64,000 bases of DNA from Alnus glutinosa (Eukaryota > Streptophyta > Magnoliopsida > Fagales > Betulaceae): positions 27,589,501-27,653,500 of the forward strand of contig NC_084896.1 of the NCBI RefSeq assembly GCF_958979055.1. Direction: 5' to 3'. The translations under genes and the position numbers were made by a program. Positions within the stretch are counted from its first letter, which is position 1, and the number at the start of each line of letters is the position of its first letter. Under the pieces are notes generated by a model, which was not told where the DNA came from, searched no databases, and was given only the letters and a program-made list of their open reading frames with translations. Positions 1 to 9,993 of the stretch are shown piece after piece.

Positions 1-2
1 TG

Positions 3-1823
3 CAATCGCTCAATACCGAAGTCAAAGAAAGGGATGAAGTGATTGGGTTCTTAGAGTTTTGTTATAATCAATTAGGTGATGAGGAGAAAAAGTTTTGCTT
101 TCTGTATGGTGCATTATATCCCGGAGATTGTGAGATATATATAGATCATTTGTTGGAATGTTGGAAAGCTGAAAATTTTATTCGTGATGCAAATGAGTTC
201 AGAGTTGCACGCCAGGAAGGGTGGAAAATATTGAATGACCTTATCCTATCGTCCTTGCTAGAGAGGAGTGAAAAGGTGAATCATGTAATGATGAACAAAG
301 TAGTGCGGAGAATGGCCAATAAAGTATCCAAAGAAAAAATTTTGGTAAAAGCTGGTGAGCAGCTGCAAGAGGCCCCCAAGGAGGCGGAATGGCAGCAGGC
401 AGTTAGAATCTCCTTGATGGATAATAAATTGTGCACTTTACCGAAAAAGCCATGTTGCTGTAGTCTTTCAACATTGTTCTTACAAAGAAATCTTCCTTTG
501 AAAGTAATTCCCGAGTCATTCTTTGAACTCATGCAAGAGTTAAGAGTTCTAGACTTACATGACACTAGAATTACATCATTACCATCTTCGATATCTAGCT
601 TGACACGTCTCAAAGCGCTTTATCTGAATTCTTGCAAGTGTTTGAGGAAACTCCCAACTGAAATAAAAAAACTTGAATGCCTTGAGATACTTGATATTCG
701 AGGTACTGAGATTAATTTTATACCAATTGAGATTCGAGGTTTGACTGGGTTGAAGTGTTTACGTCTTTCATTATCAGATGTTGGCAGGGGGCAGTCAAGT
801 GATGCAGAATTTGGTAAAGATGTCTTATCAACACTTTCCTCATTGGAAGAACTAAGAATCATTGTAGATAATGATTTTCTACAATTGGGGACTGTTATGA
901 AGGCTATTATTCTGGAGGTGGCTTCCTTGAAACACTTAACTTCACTTTCAATTTGCTTTCCCGGAGTGGATGATCTTGCGGAGTTTATTTCAGAGTTCCC
1001 TCAATGGAAGAATGATGACTTCGAATTCCAATTTTCTGTTGGTTCCCACGACCACACCAGGTATAAAATTTTTGATAATTCGAAATATCAGATGAGGGGG
1101 TGTTTGAAGTTTGCAAATGGTGAAGGTGTACCTAATGCAATTCCAACGGTTCTTGCACGAAGCGATGCATTTGAATTGACTGGCCACAAGGGAGCTTCAA
1201 AACTATCAGATTTTTTTGGTGTTGATAACATTGACAAGATGCATGGTTGTTGGATTGAAGGGTGCCATGAAATTGAAACTCTTGTTGATGGTAATAGTAT
1301 AACGAACAGTGCATTAACAGGGTTAGAAGAGATGCACATTAATTCTGCTGACAAATTGACAAGTATTTGGGAAGGAGTTTTTCATACTGGAAGCCTAGCC
1401 CAACTAAAGACTCTAACTTTATGCAAATGTTCGAGTTTAAGGAAGATCTTCTCCAACGGCATGATTGCACAACTCTCTGGACTTCAAAACTTAAAAGTTG
1501 AAGAGTGTTCTGAAATCGAAGAGATAATTATGGAGTCTGAAAACAGACGTCTGGAACCTGATGTGCTTCCAAATTTGAAGACACTAGTACTGCTTAATCT
1601 TCGAAAAGTAAGAAGCATTTGGATTAATGACTCAATAAAGTGGTCATCTTTGGAGAAGATTAAGATATCTATGTGTGAGTTATTGACAAAATTGCCCTTC
1701 AACAATGAGAATGCAATCAATTTGGATTGTATTGAAGTTGAACAATCATGGTGGGATGCATTGGCATGGCAAGAACCTGCCATTAAAACAAGACTACAAT
1801 CTAAATGCCTCTTCAAGTGCTAG
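3..1823 (+). CDS. NLR (CC-NBS-LRR) immune receptor, 3' part only
   Basis: The frame is open to the left edge (Q-S-L-N-T-E-V-K before V-I-G-F-L-E), so the coiled coil and most of the NB-ARC domain lie outside the window. What remains starts at the end of the ARC2 region. An RNBS-D-like motif (CFLYGALYPGD) is followed by the winged-helix region. The position of the MHD motif (DNA 291-299) reads M-N-K. Leucine-rich repeats run from about 420 to 1,700 (LRVLDLHDT, LEILDIRGTEI, LKTLTLCKC). The C-terminus, with the W-W-D-A-L-W-Q-P-A pattern, is typical of the At4g27190/RPS2-like NLR group. The open frame is unbroken for 607 codons and ends at TAG. Such proteins sense pathogen effectors in the cytosol or at membranes. 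I am sure of the family. Whether it is a working receptor is unclear because of the MHD change. Confidence 0.87.
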   Translation, partial: QSLNTEVKERDEVIGFLEFCYNQLGDEEKKFCFLYGALYPGDCEIYIDHLLECWKAENFIRDANEFRVARQEGWKILNDLILSSLLERSEKVNHVMMNKVVRRMANKVSKEKILVKAGEQLQEAPKEAEWQQAVRISLMDNKLCTLPKKPCCCSLSTLFLQRNLPLKVIPESFFELMQELRVLDLHDTRITSLPSSISSLTRLKALYLNSCKCLRKLPTEIKKLECLEILDIRGTEINFIPIEIRGLTGLKCLRLSLSDVGRGQSSDAEFGKDVLSTLSSLEELRIIVDNDFLQLGTVMKAIILEVASLKHLTSLSICFPGVDDLAEFISEFPQWKNDDFEFQFSVGSHDHTRYKIFDNSKYQMRGCLKFANGEGVPNAIPTVLARSDAFELTGHKGASKLSDFFGVDNIDKMHGCWIEGCHEIETLVDGNSITNSALTGLEEMHINSADKLTSIWEGVFHTGSLAQLKTLTLCKCSSLRKIFSNGMIAQLSGLQNLKVEECSEIEEIIMESENRRLEPDVLPNLKTLVLLNLRKVRSIWINDSIKWSSLEKIKISMCELLTKLPFNNENAINLDCIEVEQSWWDALAWQEPAIKTRLQSKCLFKC

Positions 1824-3159
1824 TGGTTTTGGTTTTCATCCTTCTCGACGACTTGGTAGTAGGAATGTCATTGAAGGTCCTTATGTTCTTTCCGTTTCAA
1901 GGTGTATTATATGCCTATTATCTTGGCATGTGTTTGAAACCTGAATTTGTGAGTGTTCATGACTGTCACAATCTTTGATCATTAGAGCTCATAGTTGTCC
2001 CAAATATTTAATGATAAATTTTTCTATGCTTCCGTATCCTAGTAATATTTTACATAGCAATTTAGCTTAAATTAAATGAGTTTTGTATAGCCAAACCTAC
2101 CTTTTCAAGTACTTTCAATTTCAATAAGCTACTTGGGAAAGCCCGAATCTTGTTTGGCTTAGGACTACCTTAGTCCATTGCATATTTTTCATCTTCCTTG
2201 ATATGTTATAGATATTATGCTTTAAATGTATCGTGTTTGAAGTTTTAGGCGAGCAGAAAAACAACATAATTGAATCTGTAGTTAGATTATAGCTTTGAAG
2301 TTTATTTTCTTGTTCTAATCAAATTCAGCAACACTGCACAAAACCAAATTTTCTGGTAGAAGTATGGCCCTTAAGCATTCCATGATACTCACAGTGAATT
2401 GCAAGCAATGTACGTACAGAAAAGTGTTATGTAATTGTTTTGAAATTACGAAGTAAACTTCTCATGTTGTTATACTTGTTTAATTACTTGATATATTATT
2501 GTGTTGACACGCGTCATACTGTTAAGCATTACATTAAGAGAAATGATAGTTGTACATCATTTGTATAAGGAGTAAGATATACATGATGGCTCGATCTCAC
2601 ACTTGCATTAGCCAATTTTATTTGTTGAGGTGACTCATTAAATCTTATTAACATTTTTCAGATGATATATATAGCAGATCGGGATCCTTCTAGCTGGACA
2701 GTGTGAGGGAATTTGGAATCTTTTGGCGCGAGCTCGTGATAATTTGCTAAGGTGTCTCAGTATTTCAGTTTATGGAGCAGCAGACATGTTTATGTTTTTG
2801 ATTTACTTAAAATGATTGTTCTTGGAGACCTCTTGTTTCGCTGGGGATTTGAGAATTTGTTGGAATTGTTATTGTGGTCTTTTATCCTATGGAGTTCTTG
2901 TTATTATTTTACTTCAGGTTTGGTTTTTTATGGTACTTGGATACTCGATAATATGTGGACTTTGGAGATTGTGTTGATGAATTTTTAGTTGCTTCACGTT
3001 GAATCTGAATATTGGTTTAGCATGCAATATATATATATATGTTTGTGTTTACTGAGGACTCTTAGCAAATGAAATGTGATTAGATGACAATTTTGTAGCA
3101 TTTACATTATCCATGGTCGCAGTGTAGGAGCCCCAGACAAGTAAGATCTTCAAAATAAA
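1824..3159. other. 3' flank of the NLR gene, no gene recognised
   Basis: AT-rich sequence with the NLR 3' UTR at its start. A 78-codon open frame around 2752-2988 has T-rich, hydrophobic composition and no family resemblance, so I treat it as chance. A short (TA)n stretch lies near 3030-3040. Confidence 0.5.
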
Positions 3160-3680
3160 CATGTATGAAAGGATTATGACATCATCTTCTATAATTCTAA
3201 CATCACAATCTCACTATTTTCAAAGTTTCTAGCATTCCACTCTCTCCAAAAACACCACATTAAGCACAAATGAGCTAACCTTCACATTTTCAAAGCATTG
3301 TGGTTTCTCAATTGTTCCATTTAACTGACTAACATCTTACCCACCCTTCTAAGCATAACCTATGCAATACCAAACAACTAAAAAAGTGCACTCCACAATT
3401 TTGTTACAACCTTAAAATGAAGAAGGTGATCAATAGGTTCCTCACATTTCTTACACATACAACACCACTCCACCGCAACGACATTCTTATTTCATAAATT
3501 ATCCAAAGTTGTGATTTTTCCCAAAGCCACTGTCCACACAAGGAACGCCACTCTCCATGAAGCCTTACTTTTCAAATACTCTTCCAAAAAAAATGAGAAC
3601 TGACTGGAGTAGATAAAACATAATAGTAAGACTTAATTTCAACACCTCAAAAGCCTTACTCTTTGAGAATACACCTCAAA

Positions 3681-3720
<40 letters not shown>

Positions 3721-4040
3721 CATTTCTACTTCCCAATCATGCATAGGTCTTGTAAAGAAAATATTCTAATGAATGTTTTCATTCCAGAACTGCATATGAT
3801 CCACCACCCACACACCCTTATCACGAGCAATAACGAATAATTTCAAAAATGAGAACTTCAAAGCCTGATCTCCACACCAAACACCATGCCAAAACCGCAC
3901 CTTTAAGATCCATTTCCTATTTCATACCTCATATATTTAGAAAAATATTCCCACCCCCTCTTTAAACATTTCCACCCTCCCACGCTACAAGCCCCCCAAC
4001 CTCTTTTGAACACCAACCTCCCCTCAAACTTCACACAAGT
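3160..4040 (-). mobile_element. Degenerate L1-type LINE fragment (zf-RVT end of ORF2)
   Basis: Read on the minus strand, broken frames give the C-terminal part of a plant L1 reverse transcriptase. A segment at about 3,990-3,840 carries the YEIGNGS..VRFWH.VWCGD pattern. The segment at about 3,560-3,420 carries FLVWTVALGKI..LDNL then EWCCMCKKCEE.IDHLLLHC (the zf-RVT zinc knuckle). The segment near 3,290-3,210 carries a degraded LICA.WC.WRER.AR. These are hallmarks of plant LINE ORF2 ends. An A-tract of about 30 bases (3688-3718) splits the homology. There are several frame breaks, so this is an old dead copy. Boundaries are approximate. Confidence 0.75.
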
Positions 4041-4406
4041 TTCATATAAGCAGTTCTTATTCAGATACAAAACAGTTTAAAAAATCCTATTATTTCTATT
4101 TCAAAGTAGGAAAGATCTCAAACTTGAAATCTTCAAGAAACATTCCATATTATGCATCTAATGGACGAATAATTAATTCCTACGAATTCAACAGAACAAA
4201 TAAGCACCATGAAAGCATCATGTGCAACAAGTCTTCAATCTGCGGTAGCAAAGATCATGTTTCCTACAACATCAATTCTTCTGGGATTTGGTAAACATGT
4301 TTCTTTATGTTATTTGTACCAGTAACGTACAGTTCATGGATGAGTGCTCTTGGAGTAGTCGTCAAACTTCTGTTTACCTTGAAGATGTTGATCTCTCACT
4401 TCCCCA

Positions 4407-5187
4407 TTAACTTTGCACAAGGTTGTTCTCTTCAGTGCTTCTCTCAATAGTTTCCTTCCTAAAAGCTTGTAGTCTTTCCTTCAATTTCTTACTCTGCTCA
4501 AAGTTTGCTTTCCGCTTCAGAGCTTTCTGTCAAAAAAAATTTGAAGATCTTGTTATAGGAATAATAAAATAAAGACCCCAACCAGAGAAAAACAAAGACC
4601 CATATAATAAAAACTCGCCTCCTCCCTGAAACAACGATCAAGCTTTGTTTTGAGAACTGTACATTCACCAAAGAATTTTCCAATGGGATGGTCTATATGA
4701 CACTTCTGAAACTCTTCAATAATCTGCACAAAATCAGATAGAACAATCATACCAACACTTGATTTAAAGAAGAAAAAAAATGAAATGGTTCCAATGAACA
4801 GGACATTAGAATCAAAATTATGACATGAACATTTATGGTTTGTGAAGCAAAACACAGTTCACTTTACATAGATTGCCATAAAACTATTCCAACTTCTCTT
4901 GCTCATAGATGATGAAAGGTTACCATGCCAAAATCACCTTTCCTCTTACTTATTGCTACTCAATCTAGACATATCCCAATGACTCGGATTTGGCTCAAAA
5001 TCCTAGGACCATAAATCTCATAATAAGAACCAAGCAAATGAATAAATATATCCTGTCAAAGCTATCCATTTAAAGTTCACCCCACAAAATAAAAACAAGA
5101 GATTTATAAGCCTAAAGAAATTGGGGATAATAAATCGTGAATAAAGCTAGAACTAGAAGATGATGATGGACTCACTTCTGCGCACAT
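4407..5187 (-). CDS. CMC2: COX assembly mitochondrial protein 2 homologue (CMC2-type twin CX9C); usual start broken
   Basis: Three exons on the minus strand: 5187-5176 (from the rescue ATG), 4723-4619 and 4526-4407. Together they give a 78-aa protein beginning M-C-A-E-I-I-E-E-F-Q-K-C. Two CX9C motifs are visible: C2 to C12, and C26 to C36 (CTVLKTKLDRC). HIDHPIGKFFGEC and KALKRKANFEQSKKLKERL match the plant CMC2/Cmc1-like family (Arabidopsis At4g21192 type). Such proteins are oxidised by Mia40 in the intermembrane space and assist cytochrome c oxidase biogenesis. The family normally starts M-H-P-P-L-T about 11 residues earlier. That ATG is present at 5219, but the 44-bp exon to the donor at 5176 is one base short of frame. 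Translation from it would stop at once in the intron. Intron 2 begins with GC instead of GT (4618-4617) and ends in AG. The C-terminus ends N-N-L-V-Q-S. Confidence 0.8.
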
Positions 5188-5219
5188 CGGTGCTTGTGTA
5201 CTGTTAAAGGAGGATGCAT
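5176..5219 (-). other. CMC2: CMC2 exon 1 with ancestral start, out of frame by one base
   Basis: ATG-CAT-CCT-CCT-TTA-ACA encodes M-H-P-P-L-T, the conserved N-terminus of the family. After the CAC codon the sequence reads CGATGTGC where the family's P-M-C needs CCGATGTGC. One C appears to be missing. The donor GAA|GTGAGT is intact. The ATG at 5187 restores the frame. An assembly or sequencing error in a C run would look the same. Confidence 0.7.
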
Positions 5220-6009
5220 TTTCCTTTCATTCTTATTTCTTTTCTATTTTTTTTTAACAAAATCGCATCAAGCTGTAGCAACCTGCAACAACCACCACCA
5301 ACAATGTTATACCCTTCAAACGAAATTTTTCCCAAATGAAATACAAAGCATGAATCTAACATTGTGCATCCATTTGGTTCGTATGCAAATTACAGGAAAA
5401 TGGCTGAAAAAGGGGTGGGGGGGAATAAAGATCTTTAATTTTTTAACATAAGAATTGATATTAGAAAGAAACAAATTTACCCCTAAAAGCAACAATCGAA
5501 AATCCAGAAGTACACGAATCAAGAAACGGAAAGCTCCGTCACAGATGAAAACCCAGAAAAAACACACACACATTAATATACCCATAAGTAACAATAGAAA
5601 ATCTAGAAATACATGAATCAAGAAATGGAAAGCTCCATCATTCATCAAAACCCAAAAAGAAAACACAACGTATCAAAAACAACAACAAAAAATTGCAAGG
5701 ATTGAACAAAAGCCCAGATGAAAAGAAGATCCTATGTGATTGTCTCAATCAACTAAAGCATGCGTACGTGTAATTGAACAAAGATTACACAGTGATCGCA
5801 TCCGATATAATGGCTGGTTGGTTCGCAGAGAATAAGAAGAAGGAAGACCACAGCTTACAGATAAGATAGGATCAAAACGCCTCGTTTAGTTGGTAGGTTC
5901 CGTTGCTTCGGGCTCTTCCTCCTCCTGCTCGTCGACCAGATAGAACCAGGGCAGCACGCAGGGAGAGACTCAAATTCACCGTTTTGTCTTTCTTTATTTT
6001 TGTTTGTTG
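5220..6009. other. CMC2 upstream region and probable 5' leader
   Basis: No coding gene is recognised. The region would hold the CMC2 promoter and leader on the minus strand. A possible leader exon ends near 5865 at a GTAAGC donor (minus strand), which would place a 5' UTR intron before the coding exon. A roughly 100-bp imperfect tandem duplication lies within it. Confidence 0.3.
5479..5672. repeat. Two-copy imperfect tandem repeat, unit about 100 bp
   Basis: Unit 1 starts at 5479 and unit 2 at 5580. Both contain AGCAACAAT/AGTAACAAT, GAAAATCCAGAAG/GAAAATCTAGAAA, GAATCAAGAAACGGAAAGCT/GAATCAAGAAATGGAAAGCT and AAAACCCA. Divergence is about 15 percent by eye. Confidence 0.75.
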
Positions 6010-6018
6010 TTTTTGCAG

Positions 6019-7784
6019 GGATCCGGCTTCAGTACTGTTAAAAAAAAGAACAGCACATCTGCTGTTAAAAATGGACAGTGAAGATTGAATAGTAGAAATT
6101 TTAAAATAAACTACGTTGGAACTACGATGATTCTCACGTTGACCCAAATTTTGCAGTCCACTTTTCATGCTTTTCTATACCAGCTTCAGAAACACTACGT
6201 TGGACCTTCATCAAGGCTTCTTCAAAGTCGCACTTCGCAACAGGATGCCCATTTCATTTTAACAGCAAAGGGAGAAAGAACTTGCAGAGCTTTAAATCGT
6301 GTCATCATCCCTCTACAATTTTTCTATGCCACTAACTCTGCTTTGGGTTTGGTACGTAGCATATATGGGTTTCTATTCCCACTAAAATAACTCCCTTGCC
6401 TTTCCTAGTACCATTTCAAACCTCCTAGATTGTCCAAGATGCTTAATGAAAAAGAAACTGAAGACAACCCTTGTGATGTCATTCCTCCTGGTCTGCGAAA
6501 GACGTGATACAATACCTGAAAAGAGCCTAATAATTTTTTGTTTCCTTGGCACACAAAAACACAGGACATTCAGCCCAATGAAATTATTCTAATCTATCAA
6601 AAGCGAGGCAGAAACACTTGGAAATAAGCTATAGATTCTCTTTTTAGCTTCTATATTCAAAGCTTGGTTTGATACAGAAGGGGGTATTCTGACGTCAACT
6701 GCAATGAACATGATAGAGTCCGAAGCCGAAGGCCAGAAACCCAATCAGAAATACCTTGAACAATTAACCAAAGTGGGGAGTGATATAAGCGTAGCATTAG
6801 AAGACGAAGAAAACGCGAAGCAAGGGGCCTCTGTTTCGGTAGCATAGAACAGGGTTGAACAGAGGAATGTTAATGGGTAGGGAAGATGAGCAACGTGGGT
6901 AGAATTGAGCATGGTGAGTTGGCAAGAACATGGATAACTGGTTAATTAGTGGGAAGGTTTGTCATGTTGTTTTACAATCTCTTGTACTGTGGTTTAACTT
7001 CACACCCGAACTCCCGAAGTGAAGTGTTTAGTAATTCCATTTCGATGGTAACATTTATTGTTTCTTTACAAATTACAGGTTTTGAACAATAGTGGAGGTT
7101 CTTTTGGTTTTTCTCTGAGCTGTAATGAAGGTATTCTGTTTTTTACCCAAGCTGTAATGGATGTATTGTTGCTTTCACCCACCACGTTTAATTTTTATTG
7201 ATGAGGGTTCACTTCTGGGCCTCTGGCTGTTTGTTACTGTACTGCAAAGAAGAAGAATATATTTTAAAGAAAGGAGAAATTTTGAAAGAAAAAAAAAAAG
7301 TTCAAGAAGAAAGTAGAAGAAAGAAGAAACGTTGAGAAATAAAAAAGAGAAGTTCAAGAAGAAAGTTTAAAGAAGTGTATTATGAAGCGTGCGAAGAAGT
7401 GATGAAGAAACGTTGGGAAGAAACAGGAAAGGCTCAGATATGGGAAGAGAAAATGGGCGTTGTAGACTGAGTTGGCGTCTCACTAAATTGTGTAAAACTA
7501 CTGATAGTGAAGCACGGGAATATCTGGAAAGATGCCTGATGAGATTAAAAACATGCCCAAAGGATGAGAAATTAATAAGTTTGAAAGCATGAGAAGTGGT
7601 GTGTAGAATTTGGGTCAGCGTGAGGACGATCGTTTTTAGAATTAAACGTTAGCCCCGTCCGTTTAAAAGAATCTGTTAGTTTCTTGCGACGCTTTGTTTT
7701 AAAAAATTTTCCATTTAATTTTCGCCGTCCATTTTTTAACGGCAGATATGCTGTTCTTTTTTTAACAGCACCGAAGCAGAATCC
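6019..7784. mobile_element. Mutator-like element (MULE), non-autonomous, 9-bp TSD
   Basis: Long terminal inverted repeats face each other. The left arm (6019-6175) begins GGATCCGGCTTCAGTACTGT. The right arm (7784-7582, read inward) begins GGATTCTGCTTCGGTGCTGT. The arms share further blocks such as AAAAAGAACAGCA and TGACCCAAATT. The right arm has roughly 45 extra bases. The 9 bases just outside both ends are identical (TTTTTGCAG at 6010-6018 and 7785-7793). A 9-bp target duplication with long TIRs is diagnostic of the Mutator superfamily. No transposase is visible inside, so the copy is non-autonomous. The perfect duplication with about 20 percent TIR divergence suggests middle age. The interior includes an acidic open stretch on the plus strand (about 6661-6847) that may be captured sequence. 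Confidence 0.85.
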
Positions 7785-7815
7785 TTTTTGCAGATTCCTA
7801 GTAGATTTCATAAAG

Positions 7816-8143
7816 GGATAATTATACTACTGGTCTTGAGATTGACCTAAATTACGAATCACTCTTTGTGATACAAAAAAGCTCATAGAGAATCTTTATG
7901 GTAAATTATAACTGCAAATCATTCCTTAAACCTATTTTTGCCACGTTATATAAATATTGAGACAACTTCTATATATTATTTGTATCTTAATTCACTAACG
8001 GATTCTGTTAACTTAGTGAGCGAAAAACGGGTTCAAAAAATAATTTGTAATTATAGTTTATTACAAAGACTATCGATAAACTTTTTGTATCACAAAAATT
8101 AATTTGTAATTTAGGCCAATCCTAAAAACGATAAAATTATTCT
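7816..8143. mobile_element. Foldback MITE, about 110-bp imperfect TIRs
   Basis: The left arm (from about 7817, GATAATTATACTACTGG) and the right arm read on the minus strand (from about 8143, GAATAATTTTATCG) pair over about 110 bases. Shared blocks include TTGACCTAAATTAC/TTGGCCTAAATTAC, TTTGTGATACAAAAA and AATCTTTATGGTAAA/AGTCTTTGTAATAAA. No coding capacity. The exact ends and target duplication are not clear. Confidence 0.7.
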
Positions 8144-9118
8144 TTTAAGAAATACATAGCCCCCTTTGTAATTGTGAGCAATTCCACTTCTATTCAAATT
8201 TGGGCAAGTTAACCTCTTTTCTTTCTTTCTTGCTTTTTTTTTTTTTTTTTTTTTTTCAAAGAAAAAGTATGAACCATGTGCTATTAACTAAAAGAAGATT
8301 AATTTAGGTATGAAAACATCATATTTTGTTAAGCACATGAAGATTAATTATGATATTAAATTTGCCTTTCTTTTTTTTCTTCTCAACATTACAAATGAGG
8401 GAAAAGTTAGCTGCAACCTACCCTAAAGACAACAAAAAGAACATAAATAAATAAATGAATGCTGGGACTTTAAGAAAGGAAAGAACTATCTTCAACTCAA
8501 TCTTTCACTTGCTTCCAAGCACAACACTGCCTCTGCAAATACAATTTTCTCGTATCCTAAGTGCCAAAATGAGCTAACCTTTCAAACCCCAAACACAACC
8601 ATTTACATACAGACAAAAAGTCATTCCTATATATTTTGTACATATGGGAAACCTTGTGAAACCGATCCCCCCTTAAAGATAAGAGATAGATATTCCTAAC
8701 AATTTTGATGCCCGAACTGTTAGCAATCTTGACGGCAAATATGTGAGAACTCTCATAGGACCTACCTGCCCAAGCAGATCTTGAACAATCTGCTTACTGT
8801 TTAGACACGTGTGTCCCATAAAAACTCACTTACATTTGGACAACAAATTGATGGAGATCCGAATCCAAGAACAGGCACTTCTAATGATGTCTAAGGAGGA
8901 CACAACTTTTAAAGAATATTTTCATGCACCAAAACTACCAAAAAAGTGATGCAAGGGAGGTTAGCCCACAAGCCAGCTCCAAGTCTTCACACGAAGGGGC
9001 TTTCCTCCCAAAATCTTGCTTTACAAATCTCCAGACTTGCTTTCTTTGCCCAATATTGGGGTGTATCCCTCCACTGTCAATGAGAATTCAAGACTGCTAT
9101 TTATGGTATAGTCTTGAG
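8144..9118. other. Between MITE and FRS11 gene; FRS11 3' UTR expected
   Basis: AT-rich sequence with a poly-T run near 8236-8257 and no coding gene. The part nearest 9119 is probably the FRS11 3' untranslated region on the minus strand. Confidence 0.4.
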
Positions 9119-9954
9119 TCAAAGGCTCCTATGAATGGAGGAAACATCTCTCATTCCTTGTAACGAAACTGGCTGCTCTCTTATACGAGATAAAAGGATG
9201 GAAACTTGCTCGATGGCAATATCTAGCCTCTCCTTGGACTTGGCAGATTCTGTTACCAGGGATGATACCATACTTTGCAAAAACTGAATTCTTTCTGCAT
9301 GATCACTTGGAGCACTCTGAAGGAGCTTTGCAGAGGGTGTGCTGATCCGGCGCCAACGGATGGGAAGATACCTATCTGGGATCTGAAAGCAATTCCCTGT
9401 TGAAAGAACTCGAAGGGCATGCCGACAGAGAATTCCGGAGAACTCAAAGTGACGGCAGCTGCAACTTATGATGCCATCCCGAGGAACCCAATACACTTTA
9501 CGACCTCCCTCAACCTTCATGTGGTGTCTAACAAGAAAACCATCATCCATCTGAAAAGATGCATAGTGGGCAGCCAGAACAAGTTGTTCTTGTAGCTTAG
9601 AGAAGGCAAAAGGAGTGAGCATCGAGGCTGCATGGGATTCCATCGGGGCCCCAGTTTTCAGGCAAATATTTTGGAGATTCTGTTGCATTGTTTGTTGTTC
9701 TCCAGCTTGATCTTTAAAATCCACAGCAACTGCTACCTGCTAGTGCAAATTTACATAAATAACAGGGACAACTTCTGCTCAACTCAACTGAGCATTAATC
9801 CCTCCAACCAATTAATCTATACAAAAGGAGGGAAAGGCTTCTCCAACCAATAATTAGAAATTATCTAGACAGTTGAGACAGGGTTTCATCAATCTGTTGA
9901 ACCAGAATCAAGTTCTAAATTCAAGACATGCTGATATCCAAAAACCCCATTAAA

Positions 9955-9993
<39 letters not shown>

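Noticed and set aside
281-1354. Several minus-strand open frames overlapping the NLR gene
   Set aside because: They lie wholly within the NLR coding frame on the other strand and have no family resemblance.
2752-2988. Open frame of 78 codons after the NLR gene
   Set aside because: Hydrophobic, Trp/Leu/Phe-rich text typical of AT-rich random DNA; no motif or neighbours support it.
5903-6390. Two short plus-strand open frames near 6 kb
   Set aside because: They cross the left end of the MULE and its TIR, so they are composites of flank and transposon with no known domain.
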